A stretch of 18,892 nt of DNA from Aquimarina sp. (GTDB lineage: Bacteria; Bacteroidota; Bacteroidia; Flavobacteriales; Flavobacteriaceae): NCBI GenBank assembly GCA_002697475.1, contig NZVW01000023.1, positions 1-18,892 on the forward strand. Reading direction: 5' to 3'. Of the stretch, positions 1 through 8,626 are shown in pieces. A model generated the notes under the pieces. That model did not search any database, was not told the origin of the DNA, and worked only from the letters and a program-made list of their open reading frames with translations. The translations under genes were made by a program, and so were the position numbers. Numbering within the stretch: the stretch's first letter is position 1; each line of letters begins with the position of its first letter.

Positions 1-1959
1 ACTATCTTTTTTTGATGAATACTTAAGCGCATTAGATATCAGATTAGCGAATAACTGAAATACCATACCTCTATCCCCGGTAATTCCGGGAAAATTATCA
101 TGAATTTTAATTACTGCATCCGGATAGGCTATATCAACCTGAATGAATGATAACACATCATTAATTAATTCATCTACTGAAAATTCCTGTACCGAGGTCT
201 CCTTTTGACTTAGCCCGGAAAATGCAAGTATATCGTCAATAAGCTCGTTCATTTTACCGGTAGAAGATATGATAGTCTGAACAGCCTGTTTACCAAAATC
301 ATCTAAACTATCGTAATAATCCTCTTTAATTATCTGAGCAAAACCATCAATTCCTCTAAGTGGTGCACGAAGATCATGAGATACACTATAGCTAAAAGAC
401 TCCAATTCCTTATAGGCTTTCTCAAGTTTATCATTTAAACGTTTAACCTCATCGTACTTTTGAATGATGATCTCAGATATGTTTTGTTTTAATGCCTTAG
501 CTGCTGCTATCTCATAATCCTGCCAGGGCTCTGATTGCGCATCTACTTCCTGCATCCATTTTTCAAAAGATTTCCTGGGACTTAGATCTTCTCCTGTTTT
601 AGACAATACTGCTTTATCAGGATTACCAGCCCAATGTACCGTTTCTTTCCTTTCGGGTTTAAACCAAAACAATGCATTTTGGTCTCCTTTAGAAATAGGG
701 ATAAACATAAGACCTGCCGCTACATCTTTAAAATCATTTGCTTTTGAATACAACTGACTAAGTGATTTAGTATAAAATACCTCTTCTTTTAAATCTTGCT
801 CAATTAACCAATTTTTAAGTTCAAATATCTGATTTTCTGAAGGTGTAACTCCTATAACCGTAAGATTTCCCTCTAATAGAATAGCCGCCCCTTTAGCATC
901 AGTTAAATCTAACAATGTAGTGTCAAAATTGGTCAGTCCTTCTTCTATATTCCAATTTTTACTCATTTGTTCAATCAAAGTTGATCTTACATTATTAGAT
1001 CGATTAACAAATTGAAGATTGGTATTTGAAGTTCTCAGACCTAACTGAGTCGCAAAAACCTGAGTTAGAAATTTAGCAGATAAACGTTTATAATAATTAA
1101 TGAATTTAGGACTATAGTGATGGCAAGCTACTAGTCCCCACAATGTATCTTTATATACAATTGCAGCCGTCAAGGTTGCTCCTACTTTCATATTTTGTAA
1201 ATACTCAATATGGATAGGGGAAACTGCTCTAAGCTCTGATTTTGATAAATCCAATGGATTATCAGTCACAGGAGATAAAGGTGGTTGTATCTTAACAGAA
1301 GTATCATCTACATCTGCAATTATTCGAACTCCTTGTTTCAAAAACAATTTGCGGGCCTGCTGGGGGATATCTGTTGCCGGATAATTCAATCCTAACCAAC
1401 TCTCCAGTTTAGATTCTCTTGCTTCTGATACTACTGCTCCATTCCAGTTTTCATCAAACCGATAAATCATCACCCTATCATATTCTAAAAAATCTCTTAT
1501 GAGTTTTGCTGCCTTGTCGCACATATCCTGCTCATCCTCAGCCGCACTAAGTTCTGTTACAATATCCGTTAGCTGTTGTTGATACACCACCGGATCTGTA
1601 ATATTACCTTTAGGCTCCAATTCAAATATGAGTACATCAGCATTAGTATGCGCTATTAGTAAATAAGTTCCTCCTCCTATGCTTATTTCAATCGAAGTTG
1701 ATTTATTACCATTCAGCCGGCTCGTGAGTTGTTTAAGCTTATCTGCTTCGAGTAAATCGTGTGCTGAGGTCAGATCGGCGATAAAAGAATCTTCAAATAC
1801 GGTACTTAGATTATCGCTATACTGAACCAGATTCAACGACTTTACATCGAAAGCCAAAAGCACGCCATACGACTGTGTTTTGCCCAAAATATGTATAGGC
1901 TCTTTATCACAGTTGTTTAAGTCGACTTTTTGTGGGTATAGACTGGATGGACTACTCAT
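1..1959 (-). CDS. Bacteriophytochrome sensor histidine kinase (C-terminus off the left edge)
   Basis: Red/far-red photoreceptor kinase expected to bind a bilin and autophosphorylate on histidine in the cytoplasm. I translated 653 codons without a stop. The order is PAS (about 15-120), GAF (about 130-310), PHY (about 320-500), HisKA (about 515-585) and the start of the HATPase domain with an N-box-like NLISNALKYS near 639-648. Cys17, four residues before PIHI, matches the biliverdin-attachment cysteine of bacteriophytochromes. The GAF domain has PATDIP (194-199, family PxSDIP) and a CHH motif at 279-281. The PHY tongue has PRKSF (461-465). His528 in SVSHDLRAPL is the phosphoacceptor. The ATG shares one base with the stop of the upstream CheB-CheR kinase gene (TAATG), implying translational coupling. 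Roughly 80-100 residues of the ATPase domain lie outside the window. Family assignment is firm; chromophore chemistry is inferred from the family. Confidence 0.95.
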   Translation of the reverse strand, partial: MSSPSSLYPQKVDLNNCDKEPIHILGKTQSYGVLLAFDVKSLNLVQYSDNLSTVFEDSFIADLTSAHDLLEADKLKQLTSRLNGNKSTSIEISIGGGTYLLIAHTNADVLIFELEPKGNITDPVVYQQQLTDIVTELSAAEDEQDMCDKAAKLIRDFLEYDRVMIYRFDENWNGAVVSEARESKLESWLGLNYPATDIPQQARKLFLKQGVRIIADVDDTSVKIQPPLSPVTDNPLDLSKSELRAVSPIHIEYLQNMKVGATLTAAIVYKDTLWGLVACHHYSPKFINYYKRLSAKFLTQVFATQLGLRTSNTNLQFVNRSNNVRSTLIEQMSKNWNIEEGLTNFDTTLLDLTDAKGAAILLEGNLTVIGVTPSENQIFELKNWLIEQDLKEEVFYTKSLSQLYSKANDFKDVAAGLMFIPISKGDQNALFWFKPERKETVHWAGNPDKAVLSKTGEDLSPRKSFEKWMQEVDAQSEPWQDYEIAAAKALKQNISEIIIQKYDEVKRLNDKLEKAYKELESFSYSVSHDLRAPLRGIDGFAQIIKEDYYDSLDDFGKQAVQTIISSTGKMNELIDDILAFSGLSQKETSVQEFSVDELINDVLSFIQVDIAYPDAVIKIHDNFPGITGDRGMVFQLFANLISNALKYSSKKDS

Positions 1960-4900
1960 TATTCTGCTTTGATTTTAAAATAGAATGTACTACCCACACC
2001 TAATTGTGAGTCTGCCCAGATTTTTCCTCCGTGAAGTTTTACTATCTTTTCGCAATGCGCTAAACCAACGCCTGTTCCTTCATATTTTTCTTCAGTGGGT
2101 ACTCTACTAAAAATGGTGAAAATAGAATCCAGATCTTCTTCTTTCATTCCTATACCATTATCTGTGATGGAGAACACATAGTACTCATCATCTTCAAAGG
2201 CTGAAACCCTAACATCAGGATCCACACCTTTTTTAGAATATTTTAAAGAATTACTTATCAAGTTTTGAAACAATAGACGTAATTCTGTCTTGTATGCTTT
2301 TATAGTAGGCAGATTCCCTACGTGTATGTTCGCATTACATTCTCTTATACGCTTACCTAAATCGTATTTAACCACTTCCACAAGCTCTTTAGTATCTGTC
2401 TTCTCCTTTTTCAGATCCTGGCCTATTCTACTATGCTCTAACAAAGCTTTTATCTGATTACTTAATCTTCCTGAAGCTTCGTGGATATAACTTACATACT
2501 CTTTTCCTTTATCCTCTAACTGGTCGCTAAACTTTTTACCTAATAATTCACTACCAAAACGGATAGTACCTAGAGGCTCCTGAAGATCGTGAGAGCAAAT
2601 AGACACAAATTGTTCCAGCTCTTTATTGGCTTGCTCCAGGTTTTCTTTTTGTTTTCTTAGCTTTCTTTGCGTCTTTTTCAACTCTGTAATATCAGAAAGT
2701 GTAGATCTGGTCAGAATTACATTTCCTTGCTCGTCCAATTGAGGAGTTGAATTAAGCATGACCACGATACGATCACCTTTTTTAGTTAACAAGGTCATTT
2801 CTTCGTGGGTAACATCTTTTTTTCCCTTTATTTCGTCTAAAAGTTTAATAGCTTTAAGCTTGCTTTTTTTATCGTAAAAATCAAAAATAGGGCGATTTAA
2901 AACTTCATCTTTAGAGCTATACCCTAAACTTTCATAAAATAGCTTATTACATTCTTTGATGACACCCGTGTTAGCATCCAGACTCACATGCATAACCGGA
3001 TCATCCTCATAAAAAGCTTTAAACTTTTCTTCACTGGCTCTAAGTTCTTCCTGAGAATGGTGAATTTTTTGAATATCAATAAATGTTATTACAACACCAT
3101 CAACTTTACCATTAGAAGTAATAAAAGGGGATATTCGCTTTAAAAAATGGATTCCTTTTTTATTAACCATTGTATGTTCTATAGGCTTACCGGTCTCCAT
3201 AACCTTTTTAGCACGATCTGTAAGGCTATCACCGGACTGAGCCCCCAATGTCGATATAAAATTATCCAAGTGTCTGCCTATATCCTGCTGCAATAGATCA
3301 AAATTTTCTTTAATGGCAGGTGTAAACTTTCTGATTTTTAAATCTTTATCTAAAAATATGGTACCTATTTCAGTACTGTTCAACAGGTTATCCATATCCG
3401 CATTTAAGGCTGCCAAATCATCCATCTTCTGGATATGCTCTGCATTTACCGTATGCAACTCCTCATTGACACTTTGCAGTCTTTCATTAGTACTCTGTAA
3501 TTCTTCATTAGATGCCAGTAACTCCTCATTAGTAGCCTGTAATTCTTCATTACTCGTCTCTGTCTCTTCTACAGCTCTTTTTAGTTCCTCTCTGGCTTCT
3601 TCTAACTCTTCTTCAAGATCACGGATTCTTTTATTAGCTGATTCTGACATAGACGCTTGCTCAATAATCACTCCCTCACCATTATTTGCTGATTGAGTAT
3701 CCATCAGCGTAACTACAAAATTATAGTCATCATCCGTTTTTTTAAGTTTGAAAGGTGTAACTATCAAATCAATTGAGCTAAATTTAGCTTCATCAGACAA
3801 TGTTATACCTTCATAAACAATTTTAGAACTGGATCTTTTAGATTTCTTAACAGATGTGGTTAATGGAATTTTTAGCTCATTAGGCAACATCCTAAGTAAG
3901 TTTGTTGTAAACCCCTGATTAGGAAGCTTGGCAAACTTACTAAACTCTCCCTGAGCTTCTAATATATTATAGTCTTCATCAATTTGTACGCTTGTAGCAC
4001 CGAAATGTTCCAATACAGAGAAAGCCACTAAATGTTCTAAATTCAATTTATGCTCACCACTAGATGCTAAAGATCCTACTTCACTCTTTTGAATATTGGT
4101 AATCATACGATTTCCTGTTGATTTTAAAATTTCAGTCCTTAGTCTGGTCGACTTTTCGACGTTTCTATATACATTCCATTTTCTACTGATCTCCTCAAAA
4201 TATGCTCTTAAGTTTCCTATACTTTCACTTGTACCGAGCACAAGAAAACCTTCTATTCTTAAGGAATAGTGCAATACGTGCAGCACCCTATTTTGTACCG
4301 TGTTTTGAAGATATATCAAAAGGTTTCTACAAACCGCCATATCCATATTATTAAAAGGTGGATCTTTAATAATATTATGGTTGGAAAATATAACTGATCG
4401 CCTGATTTTATCACTTATTTTATAAACCCTATCCTTTTTCTTAAAATACCTTGTCAGGTGCTCATTATCTATATCTCCGGCGATAGCCTCAGGATACTCT
4501 CCTTTGCTGGCAATTTCAATATGATGTTGAGAAATATCAGTAGCAAAAATTTTAAACTCTATATTCTTTTTCTGTTTTTTTATTTCCTCCTGAAGCAACA
4601 TTGCCAGACTATAGGTTTCCTCACCAGTACTACAACCTACATCCCAGATTTTAATTACTTCACCTTCGCTTTTAAAACTTACCAATTCAGGAATTACTTC
4701 ATCTTCTAATAATTCCCAGACTTTTCTATCTCTAAAAAACTTAGTCACCCCAATAAGAAAGTCTTTATAAAGTAATTGAGGTTCGTTATGGTCTTGTTGC
4801 AGATAAGTTAGATATTCTTCCAACGATTCAATTTTCAAAAGCTTCATCCGTCTGGCCATTCTTCTGATCAATGTTGGTTTTTTATACAACGAAAAGTCTA

Positions 4901-5567
4901 AATCTGTAGATTTTCGTAAAATATCCAAAATTTGACTTAGTGAATTTTCATCGAATTGAATACTATCTGAATCAGCTTTAAAAAGCTCCGGAGTATTGTA
5001 GTATTCCAATATCTCTTCGTTCATCTTCTCTACCGGGAGTATATAGTCTACAAGACCTGTACTTATAGCACTTTGAGGCATTCCATCAAATTTTGCCTGA
5101 TTGGGATCCTGAACTATAACCAAACCACCATTTTCCTTAATCGTTTTTAAACCTCGAGACCCATCGCTTCCTGTACCGCTTAGTACAATCCCTACAGCAT
5201 TCTCTTTATACTCTAGCGCAATAGATTCAAAAAACATGTCTATTGGAAGATTTAGCTTTTGCCCTTTAGGTTTATCTAACAGTTTTAAATGTCCTTCTTC
5301 AATGACTAAATTCATAGAAGGAGGGATTACATAAATATGATTTTTCTCTAATTCAGAATCATCGTTAATCTCCGTTATTGGTAATTTTGTTTTTTTTGCT
5401 AATAGCTCCGCCATTAGGCTTTTATGATCCGGTGAAAGGTGTTGAATAATGATGTAGCTACAATCACTATTGACCTGTACATTATCAAAAAAACTGTTAA
5501 GAGCTTCTAACCCCCCTGCACTAGCCCCTACCGCAACGACTATGTGCTTATTGTAATGATTTTTCAC
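1959..5567 (-). CDS. CheB-CheR-PAS-PAS-histidine kinase fusion protein
   Basis: A 1202-residue cytoplasmic fusion. CheB-type methylesterase domain (about 8-190) keeps the catalytic triad Ser16 (GASAGG), His43 and Asp135 (GTGSDGS), but has no N-terminal receiver domain. A CheR methyltransferase domain follows (about 205-480) with the SAM-binding motif DVGCSTGEE (309-317) and CRNLLIYL (413-420). A PAS-like region lies near 515-625. A long coiled coil (about 641-730) contains heptads of the type TNEELxA/SNEELxS. Two further PAS domains (about 730-835 and 845-965) lead to HisKA with His993 (CSHDLQEPL) and a complete HATPase with DNGIGM and GTGVGLAHC. The start codon is GTG: an in-frame TAA lies two codons upstream and there is no alternative ATG. 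This gene is coupled by a one-base overlap to the phytochrome gene downstream. No chemoreceptor or CheA is in the window, so the methylation substrate is unknown. Confidence 0.95.
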   Translation of the reverse strand: MKNHYNKHIVVAVGASAGGLEALNSFFDNVQVNSDCSYIIIQHLSPDHKSLMAELLAKKTKLPITEINDDSELEKNHIYVIPPSMNLVIEEGHLKLLDKPKGQKLNLPIDMFFESIALEYKENAVGIVLSGTGSDGSRGLKTIKENGGLVIVQDPNQAKFDGMPQSAISTGLVDYILPVEKMNEEILEYYNTPELFKADSDSIQFDENSLSQILDILRKSTDLDFSLYKKPTLIRRMARRMKLLKIESLEEYLTYLQQDHNEPQLLYKDFLIGVTKFFRDRKVWELLEDEVIPELVSFKSEGEVIKIWDVGCSTGEETYSLAMLLQEEIKKQKKNIEFKIFATDISQHHIEIASKGEYPEAIAGDIDNEHLTRYFKKKDRVYKISDKIRRSVIFSNHNIIKDPPFNNMDMAVCRNLLIYLQNTVQNRVLHVLHYSLRIEGFLVLGTSESIGNLRAYFEEISRKWNVYRNVEKSTRLRTEILKSTGNRMITNIQKSEVGSLASSGEHKLNLEHLVAFSVLEHFGATSVQIDEDYNILEAQGEFSKFAKLPNQGFTTNLLRMLPNELKIPLTTSVKKSKRSSSKIVYEGITLSDEAKFSSIDLIVTPFKLKKTDDDYNFVVTLMDTQSANNGEGVIIEQASMSESANKRIRDLEEELEEAREELKRAVEETETSNEELQATNEELLASNEELQSTNERLQSVNEELHTVNAEHIQKMDDLAALNADMDNLLNSTEIGTIFLDKDLKIRKFTPAIKENFDLLQQDIGRHLDNFISTLGAQSGDSLTDRAKKVMETGKPIEHTMVNKKGIHFLKRISPFITSNGKVDGVVITFIDIQKIHHSQEELRASEEKFKAFYEDDPVMHVSLDANTGVIKECNKLFYESLGYSSKDEVLNRPIFDFYDKKSKLKAIKLLDEIKGKKDVTHEEMTLLTKKGDRIVVMLNSTPQLDEQGNVILTRSTLSDITELKKTQRKLRKQKENLEQANKELEQFVSICSHDLQEPLGTIRFGSELLGKKFSDQLEDKGKEYVSYIHEASGRLSNQIKALLEHSRIGQDLKKEKTDTKELVEVVKYDLGKRIRECNANIHVGNLPTIKAYKTELRLLFQNLISNSLKYSKKGVDPDVRVSAFEDDEYYVFSITDNGIGMKEEDLDSIFTIFSRVPTEEKYEGTGVGLAHCEKIVKLHGGKIWADSQLGVGSTFYFKIKAE

Positions 5568-5668
5568 GTATTCTTAGATAATTTGCTTTTTGTGTTAACA
5601 ATTGTGCTGAAAATGGTAACAAAATATTTTCATTTCATTAGCATTTCCTACATTTTTTCCAAACCTAA

Positions 5669-5679
5669 TCTAAGTTAGA
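5669..5679. promoter_or_regulatory. Small palindrome upstream of the CheB-CheR kinase gene
   Basis: The sequence TCTAAGTTAGA is a perfect 5-1-5 palindrome flanked by CTAA on both sides, about 100 bases upstream of the GTG start. It could be an operator, but palindromes this short arise easily in AT-rich spacers. The surrounding 206-base spacer holds no other recognisable gene, and I could not identify a convincing TAnnTTTG promoter in it. Confidence 0.2.
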
Positions 5680-5773
5680 CTAAACGGGTATATTTTCCGA
5701 ATACCGTAATAAATTTAAGATTTTTTTAAGAATTGAAAAAAGCAAATATTAAGAAATAATTAAGATTTTTTTT

Positions 5774-8548
5774 CTAGAAAAATGAGTGTTCCTCTATCTC
5801 ACCCTTTTTGCCAAGACTATTAAATTTGTAGCTAAAACTCAACATAAAATATTGTCGTAAAACCGTACTTTCTACATCTTCAATATAGTTATCCGTAGCT
5901 GTTCTTCTGGCATTTGTATTTTGATTTAAAAGATCATAGATTTTTAATGTTACCGTTGCCTTTTTCTTCAAAATAGTATAGGCTACTGTAGTATTCCAAA
6001 ACCACGAACTTTTTTGAAATCCGGGGGCTACATCAGGGTTATAATTGAACTGCATATCATTAGACCACTCCAGATTTTCAGGAACATTTGTTGTTGTTCT
6101 TAACCTTAATGCATGCCTTGCAAATTTTCTATCCTCAAACTCTTCGATGTCGTAGGTAGTATTGGTAAAAGATATGCTGTAAGAAGGTCTAAACTGAAAG
6201 ACATTTTTCCAATCAAAAGTCAAGTCAAAATTAGGAGTTATAGAAGTTGTCTTACTGGCATATTGTATATTATTATTAAAATTTACGACTCTGGCTAAGT
6301 TACCATATGCTCCAACCCCAAGCTTTAATGTTCTGAGAGAGTCCAGTTTAAAAGATTTGCTTTTTGAAAAACTTCCATTAATCCTGTAATCCCCGTCTAC
6401 ATTGTCATAAGTCGTATTTCTTATCAAATTTTCATCAACTATAGTTCTGGGAACTACTTTATCATTGGTTACTGAGGCATTAAAGTAGCTGTAAAACCCT
6501 GACTTTTTCTGGAAATCATAATCATTGTAACCTGCATAAACATTATGGCTATTAGAGGGTTCAAGATTAGGGTTACCGGTGACTATATTTAGAGGATTCG
6601 AAACATCCTGAAAAGGTTGTAATTGATTTATCTGTGGAGCGTCATTTCTTAAGGAATATCCGGAATACAAAGAAGCACTCTGACTCACTTTATATCTAAA
6701 ATAACCATTCAATTCAACGGCTTCAAAACTTTTATCAAATGTCAGGTTTCTTAAATTATCTTTATTCTCAAGCTTTCTGTTTACGTGCCCCCCTCCAAAA
6801 CTTAGTGATAACTTCTTATCTCTGTACGAAAAACTTATCCCTGGAGTTCTTCTGGTATTTTTAAATTCAAAGTCTGTACTTAAAGATTCATTAAATAGCG
6901 TATATGCCTGGTTTAGTTCATCAAAATCGAAAGTAGATTCTTGGTTTTCTCTGAAATCATAACGATAACTGTACCTCAGATCAACAAAAAGCTTATTAGA
7001 CAGAATTGGGTACCTATATGTAAATTGTGAGAATATGCTGTTGTAAGCACCACTGATAAGAGTATTCTGATCTCTTAGTATGGTATCCGGGTTATCCCCA
7101 AAAATTTCAGTTTCAGAATTAATTAACCTATCCCCTTCATTCCTTGTAACTTCATTCGTCATATTGGCTCTTACGTAAGCTCCTCGATCACCAAAACGTT
7201 TAGTTACACTAAAATCGTTTTTTAAACTATTCTCTTCTCTTTCGTCCTTAGATAACAAAGAAGAAGTATTTATTAAATCCCCTGTTTCATCTCTAGAGTT
7301 ATCCAAGGATTGAAAATCGTTAGAGGTTTTGAAAAGTTTAAAGTTTGTATTGTTATTTATAAGTAATGTCGTATCTGCTTTAATGTCAAATTTTATATTG
7401 CCATCGTGAGCATTTGTTGTTGCTTTTGAAAAAGAGGAAGATGTTGTAAAAAATCGAGAGTCAGCAAGTATATTTTCGCGATCTGCTATTCTTTCGTTTT
7501 CTGATTCACTACCTGCATAAAAATAATCCGCTGTTAAGCTTACTTTTTTACCTAAATCATCCGTAAAGTTAAGCCCTGTATTTGAGGATGTTGTAATACC
7601 TACTCCACCTCCAAAGTTTCTTCCATCTATACCAAATCCTCCATTATCATTAACCCAAACGCTTCTACCTCCTCCAAACATTTTCCTTATTTCACCAAAA
7701 CTAAACCCTGGTGAGTTTATATTATTACCACCTGACAAGGCACTTAACCTCCTATCATTGTCAAAATAATTGATAATGCCCGCATATTCATATCTGTCAT
7801 CAGTACCTAAACCTGCCGCCACTCTACCAAAAACGCCCTTATTTTTATCCTCCTGAATGGTTATGTTTATTGTTTTGTTCTCTCCATCTCCATCTTCTCC
7901 CGCAAAAGCTTCACTATCCGATTTAGTATCCGTCACCTGAATTTTGTCTACAATATCTTTTGTAAGATTACGTGTTGCGATAGTCGGATCATCTCCAAAA
8001 AAAGGTTTACCATTAACCAGAATTTTATTTACCGGTTTACCGTTCACCTTTATATTACCTTCATCATCAACCTCTACACCAGGTAACTCTTTTAATAAAT
8101 CTTCAACGTTAGCATCTTTTTTTGTCTTAAATGAAGCTACATTAAACTCCAGAGTATCCTTTTTTACAGTAATAGGTGCTCGTGATTTTATTACTATTTC
8201 ATCAAGAGATTCTACAGAAAAATTCAATTTGATTATACCCAGATCTAGCTGTTCCTTAGTTAAACTCAACTCTCTCTTATAAGTTTCATAACCTACACTG
8301 GATATCAGTAAGTTTAACTTTTTTGTATAGGCGTCACCTATCAAGTTAAATTCGCCTTTAGAATTGGTAATTGTGTAGGTTACTAGAGAAGAATCTTTTA
8401 AAGTTTCAAGGTAAACCGTAGCAGCTTCAAGTGGTTTGTTTTTTTCTGCATCCTGAAGTTGACCTTTAATATTAAAATTTTGAGCAAAAGTTGACAGTGA
8501 AACCAGTAGTACTAAAGTTACTACCAGCCGTAAATTACAAAGTTTCAT
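5774..8548 (-). CDS. TonB-receptor-like outer-membrane beta-barrel protein
   Basis: A 924-residue exported outer-membrane protein. It has a Sec signal peptide (about 1-22, ending STFAQ) and a CarboxypepD_reg-like domain (about 25-110). A plug-like segment (about 125-210) contains KDANVEDLLKELPGVEV and VNGKPFFGDDP. About 700 residues of alternating aromatic and polar beta-strand sequence follow, as in the OMP_b-brl_3 family of Bacteroidota. This family resembles TonB-dependent receptors but is usually not paired with SusD, and no susD gene lies beside it. I see no clear TonB box after the signal peptide. Substrate is unknown; no metabolic genes nearby give a hint. The gene follows der with a 78-base gap that contains a long inverted repeat reaching into the start codon. 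The ATG at 8548 is supported because the signal peptide begins directly there. Confidence 0.9.
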   Translation of the reverse strand: MKLCNLRLVVTLVLLVSLSTFAQNFNIKGQLQDAEKNKPLEAATVYLETLKDSSLVTYTITNSKGEFNLIGDAYTKKLNLLISSVGYETYKRELSLTKEQLDLGIIKLNFSVESLDEIVIKSRAPITVKKDTLEFNVASFKTKKDANVEDLLKELPGVEVDDEGNIKVNGKPVNKILVNGKPFFGDDPTIATRNLTKDIVDKIQVTDTKSDSEAFAGEDGDGENKTINITIQEDKNKGVFGRVAAGLGTDDRYEYAGIINYFDNDRRLSALSGGNNINSPGFSFGEIRKMFGGGRSVWVNDNGGFGIDGRNFGGGVGITTSSNTGLNFTDDLGKKVSLTADYFYAGSESENERIADRENILADSRFFTTSSSFSKATTNAHDGNIKFDIKADTTLLINNNTNFKLFKTSNDFQSLDNSRDETGDLINTSSLLSKDEREENSLKNDFSVTKRFGDRGAYVRANMTNEVTRNEGDRLINSETEIFGDNPDTILRDQNTLISGAYNSIFSQFTYRYPILSNKLFVDLRYSYRYDFRENQESTFDFDELNQAYTLFNESLSTDFEFKNTRRTPGISFSYRDKKLSLSFGGGHVNRKLENKDNLRNLTFDKSFEAVELNGYFRYKVSQSASLYSGYSLRNDAPQINQLQPFQDVSNPLNIVTGNPNLEPSNSHNVYAGYNDYDFQKKSGFYSYFNASVTNDKVVPRTIVDENLIRNTTYDNVDGDYRINGSFSKSKSFKLDSLRTLKLGVGAYGNLARVVNFNNNIQYASKTTSITPNFDLTFDWKNVFQFRPSYSISFTNTTYDIEEFEDRKFARHALRLRTTTNVPENLEWSNDMQFNYNPDVAPGFQKSSWFWNTTVAYTILKKKATVTLKIYDLLNQNTNARRTATDNYIEDVESTVLRQYFMLSFSYKFNSLGKKGEIEEHSFF

Positions 8549-8605
8549 ATATTTCTGATTGACAAATACTAAGGGGTGCCGGAAGCGCTAATATATATGA
8601 AACTT
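8540..8605. repeat. Perfect 13-bp inverted repeat around the start of the outer-membrane protein gene
   Basis: AAGTTTCATATAT at 8540-8552 is the exact reverse complement of ATATATGAAACTT at 8593-8605, with a 40-base spacer. On the coding (minus) strand the second arm contains the ATG and the next codons. If transcription begins upstream of 8605, the mRNA could fold and occlude the start. It could instead be a protein-binding site, or chance in an AT-rich spacer, although 13 matched bases is long for chance. Confidence 0.5.
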
Positions 8606-8626
8606 AAATTCTATACAAGTACAACT

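Noticed and set aside
3441..3557. Periodic DNA repeats that could suggest a CRISPR-like or minisatellite array
   Set aside because: Period is 21 bases without unique spacers, and it encodes regular heptads in frame within an intact gene.
3313..3696. Plus-strand open frame of 127 codons, Ser/Asn-rich
   Set aside because: It is antisense to the heptad coiled coil of the CheB-CheR kinase; the repeated Ser-Asn composition is the complement of the NEEL repeats.
5769..5782. TTTTTCTAGAAAAA palindrome at the stop codon of the outer-membrane protein gene, as a terminator
   Set aside because: The stem is nearly all A-T and has no loop, so it is unlikely to terminate; likely AT-rich coincidence.
7944..8282. 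Plus-strand open frame of 112 codons
   Set aside because: Antisense to the conserved plug region of the outer-membrane protein.
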